Assembly (NCBI RefSeq): GCF_023822005.2
Contig: NZ_CP098806.1
Location: 3,658,001 to 3,722,000 of the forward strand
Length of the DNA stretch: 64,000 nucleotides
Reading direction: 5' to 3'
Origin: Dyadobacter fanqingshengii
Lineage (GTDB): Bacteria > Bacteroidota > Bacteroidia > Cytophagales > Spirosomataceae
The position numbers and the translations under genes are program-made. A model generated the notes under the pieces. The model saw nothing but the letters and a program-made list of their open reading frames with translations. It had not been told where the DNA came from and searched no databases. This document shows, in pieces, positions 63,235 to 64,000 of this stretch. The stretch's first letter is position 1; the number at the start of each line of letters is the position of its first letter.

Positions 63235-64000
63235 AATTGCCCTTATTTTCACGATACTTACTTCGGGCATCATTATAGCACTGAGCATTTTCATTTATAC
63301 TTTCGGGTCGGAGAGTGTTTCCAACAGCTTTTATCATCGTCTGGAAGTCCGATCGGACATTATTGGGCACGCGGCATTACAGGAAAGCAAATCCACCACT
63401 TCTATATATTACGACATTAAGGAAAGGCATCTGGGAGACCTGCCCTTTGAACAACATCACATTATAAAAAACGGCGAGGTTGATAAGGCGAAAAGATTGA
63501 AAGAACAATTGCCTATGCCGCCTTCTTTCTATGACAACATTGTCAGGAAGGAGCCAGCCCGTTTTTTCAAGAATGACACGTCGTATGTCGGGCTGAACAT
63601 TAGCCAGGGTGGAAAAATGATCATTGTCCTGTCGTCCGCAGTGGACCTTTATGGTTTGGAAGAAATAGAGAACCTGAAAAAACTGCTTACAGTGGGGTTT
63701 TTTATTTCAATGATCTTTGTTTTCACATTTGGAAAATTGTTTTCTACACAAGTTTTCAATCCAATCAGGCGCATTGTTAGCAATGTGAAGGGAATAAGCG
63801 CGCATAATTTGCATCAGCGCCTGGAAGTTGCGGGCAGTAAGGACGAGATCGACGACCTTACGCACACGTTCAATGACATGCTCAACCGCCTTGAAATTAC
63901 ATTTGAAATACAGAATAATTTTGTGAGCAATGCCTCTCATGAGTTCAAAACGCCGCTCACCGTTATCAGTGGCGAAGCGCAACTTGGCCTTTCACAAGAG
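63218..64000 (+). CDS. Sensor histidine kinase (3' partial)
   Basis: The ATG at 63218 lies inside the response-regulator gene and the frame stays open to the window end (261 codons), so the gene is cut off. A helix at residues 5-28 (IALIFTILTSGIIIALSIFI), an extracytoplasmic sensor domain of about 120 residues, and a second helix (about 157-175) are followed by a HAMP domain (NPIRRIVSNVKGISAHNLHQ) and the HisKA H-box with H241 in NASHEFKTPLTVISGE. The catalytic ATPase domain would be beyond the window. It autophosphorylates and passes phosphate to the adjacent regulator. Confidence 0.93.
   Translation, partial: MKIQTKIALIFTILTSGIIIALSIFIYTFGSESVSNSFYHRLEVRSDIIGHAALQESKSTTSIYYDIKERHLGDLPFEQHHIIKNGEVDKAKRLKEQLPMPPSFYDNIVRKEPARFFKNDTSYVGLNISQGGKMIIVLSSAVDLYGLEEIENLKKLLTVGFFISMIFVFTFGKLFSTQVFNPIRRIVSNVKGISAHNLHQRLEVAGSKDEIDDLTHTFNDMLNRLEITFEIQNNFVSNASHEFKTPLTVISGEAQLGLSQE

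Noticed and set aside
1..64000. CRISPR arrays, IS elements, integrases, rRNA
   Set aside because: No regularly spaced repeats, transposase or integrase motifs, or rRNA segments were seen; the two tRNA genes show no att-like duplications nearby.

Overview
The window reads as chromosome of a Gram-negative Bacteroidota, most likely a Cytophagales bacterium of the Dyadobacter/Spirosoma type (inferred from gene content and style, not from a database match). Supporting signs are the TAnnTTTG -7 promoter element ahead of several genes, weak or absent Shine-Dalgarno sequences, a PVC-type propeller/HEAT/cytochrome c lipoprotein, the bifunctional rhamnulose-phosphate aldolase/lactaldehyde dehydrogenase, DUF1080 and DUF6600 proteins, and a Wza/Wzz/Wzx/Wzy exopolysaccharide locus. 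No IS element, CRISPR array, phage gene or rRNA was seen.

Layout. 1-13.4 kb is mixed housekeeping and accessory: the end of a secreted beta-helix/PDZ protein, a CNNM/CorC-type protein, the cytochrome c lipoprotein, a DUF433/DUF5615 toxin-antitoxin pair, a DUF2157-like membrane protein with a DUF6984-like partner, an MFS transporter, arfB, a DUF6600 protein behind a structured leader, and a GntR regulator. 13.6-17.0 kb is a tightly overlapping minus-strand cassette (GNAT, aldo/keto reductase, SpsF-cytidylyltransferase fused to a GSA-aminotransferase-like domain), bounded by strong hairpins. 17.2-20.8 kb holds rhaI and rhaEW for L-rhamnose catabolism. 21.0-26.0 kb is a minus-strand run of two secreted peptidases/hydrolases and a lipoprotein, divergent from aspS (26.1-27.8 kb).

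28.0-55.5 kb is one long plus-strand exopolysaccharide locus. In order: SLBB export protein, Wzz, pseB, pseC, a 3' remnant of pseF, a pseG-pseH fusion, pseI, Wzx flippase, an unrecognised glycan enzyme, a Wzy-like polymerase, a GT4, a beta-helix protein, a GT4, a second beta-helix protein, a UDP-GalNAcA-type dehydrogenase (wbpO/tviB), its epimerase (wbpP/tviC), a third GT4, the initiating phosphoglycosyl transferase, and three tandem Wzi-like outer-membrane proteins. Together they predict an acidic, Wzx/Wzy-type surface polysaccharide carrying a pseudaminic-acid-like nonulosonate and GalNAcA. The CMP-activating step (PseF) is missing: only its last codons survive between pseC and pseG, still overlapping the pseG start. 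The SpsF-type domain at 13.6-15.7 kb is a candidate, unproven, replacement.

55.5-64 kb holds a HIT protein, a DUF1080 protein, a very large SF1 helicase whose C-terminus looks like a variant Vsr-type nuclease domain, a TerC-family membrane protein, tRNA-Gly(GCC) and tRNA-Leu(TAA), each with its own terminator, and an OmpR-type response regulator overlapping a sensor histidine kinase that runs off the window end.
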